Made by a program: the position numbers and the translations under genes. From assembly GCA_027494015.1 (NCBI GenBank), contig JAOSJP010000002.1:62001-126000 (forward strand): DNA of 64,000 nt. The letters are read 5' to 3'. Every line of letters starts with the position of its first letter. The first letter of the stretch is position 1. Source of the DNA: Anaerolineae bacterium. GTDB lineage: Bacteria; Chloroflexota; Anaerolineae; Aggregatilineales; Aggregatilineaceae. The notes under the pieces were generated by a model, which saw only the letters and a program-made list of their open reading frames with translations, was not told where the DNA came from and did no database searches. Shown in pieces: positions 63,505-64,000 of the stretch.

Positions 63505-63890
63505 AGAGGGGGACGCAAGCCGCTCACCCCTTCCCCTGGTTTTGCCGGGGGATGGGGGCCGGGGGATGGGCGTTGCGCAGAGTGACTTCCGAAGTTTCCA
63601 AAACTTTGGAAGTCTGGCGGGGAACGCCTGCGCCCTTGTAGGGGCGGGTTTCGAAACCCGCCCCTACGGACCTCGCCCCTCAATCCCCCTCTCCAGCCGA
63701 GCTAGAGAGGGGGACGCAAGCCGCTCATCCCTTCCCCTGGCTCCGCCGCTGAGGGGGCCGGGGGATGGGCGTTGCGCAGAGTGACTTCCGAAGTTTCCAA
63801 AACTTCGGAAGTCTGGCGGGGAACGCCTGCGCCCTTGTAGGGGCGGGTTTCGAAACCCGCCCCTACAGGCCTCTCCCCCCAACCCTCTCC
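63505..63890. repeat. Tandem duplication of a palindrome-rich block
   Basis: A unit of about 200 bp occurs twice (63505-63705 and from 63706). Each copy carries a GACTTCCGAAGTTT hairpin (63583-63614 and 63783-63813) and a perfect 30-bp palindrome with arms GTAGGGGCGGGTTTC (63638-63667 and 63837-63866). No gene is seen from here to the window end. The last 100 bp hold degraded MITE-like GGGGGTGAGG sequence. Confidence 0.75.
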
Positions 63891-64000
63891 GGTCTATACA
63901 CAACGGAGAAGGAGAAGAGCCGGGCGTAGCGAGGCCAGGGGGTGAGGTAGACCTGCCGGATTGCGCAGAGTCTTCCTGAGTAGTCCGAGGTTACGTGCCC

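Overview
The window looks like part of a draft, high-GC bacterial genome, most likely a member of the Chloroflexi (Anaerolineae-like). This is an inference from gene style: bacterial coenzyme F420 genes, an archaeal-type phosphoglycerate mutase, DUF58/MoxR and GT-C membrane proteins, and dense palindromic repeats. There is no rRNA or other marker to prove it. Low-complexity homopolymer blocks at the left edge, near 49.33-49.42 kb and near 63.05-63.23 kb look like contig joins, so linkage across them is uncertain. At least six genes carry single-base frameshifts, some in homopolymers, so base-level errors are likely.

1-8.3 kb: an integrated mobile element with every gene on the minus strand. 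A tyrosine integrase lies at its chromosomal edge. Beyond it are small DNA-binding proteins, an unknown frameshifted cargo gene, a ribbon-helix-helix protein, a protein with a sliding-clamp-binding motif, a P4/D5-type primase-helicase, a PD-(D/E)XK nuclease and a DUF5681-like protein. Eight 9-bp iterons in a 3+3(inverted)+2 layout form a likely replication origin. No capsid, portal or terminase large-subunit gene is present, so it resembles a phage satellite or integrative plasmid.

8.4-36.8 kb: a catabolic and cofactor island, nearly all on the plus strand. It holds carbamate kinase, two PLP fold-II enzymes, an SsnA-type amidohydrolase, NADPH:F420 reductase, the F420 genes cofE, nitroreductase, cofD and cofC, and an F420-type luciferase-like oxidoreductase. 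It then has an XdhD-like molybdenum hydroxylase, XdhC, a metallophosphoesterase and a second xanthine-dehydrogenase-type enzyme (FAD/FeS and Mo subunits). YqeB, a YqeC-MocA fusion and, on the minus strand, purine nucleoside phosphorylase close the island. This is a variant of the selenium-dependent molybdenum hydroxylase / anaerobic purine catabolism cluster, here interleaved with F420 metabolism. It is the most interesting part of the window.

37-49 kb: housekeeping genes: queA, ruvB, upp, a WecA-like transferase, a large membrane protein, then yvcK-gap-pgk-tpiA on the minus strand and apgM on the plus strand (lower glycolysis).

49.5-58.6 kb: minus-strand genes for a DUF1461 protein, a membrane spermidine-synthase-like protein, DUF58 and MoxR, then a tightly coupled glycan operon (rfbD, two GT2, rnhB, GT4). 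59.4-61.4 kb: a consensus sigma-70 promoter with a leader terminator drives a DUF177 (YceD) gene and rpoD. 61.7-63.0 kb: a frameshifted ISKra4-like transposase, then repeats to the end.

A family of about 193-bp MITE-like elements with 14-bp terminal inverted repeats occurs at least eight times (complete or partial) between 28 and 63.5 kb, with two further palindrome families beside it.
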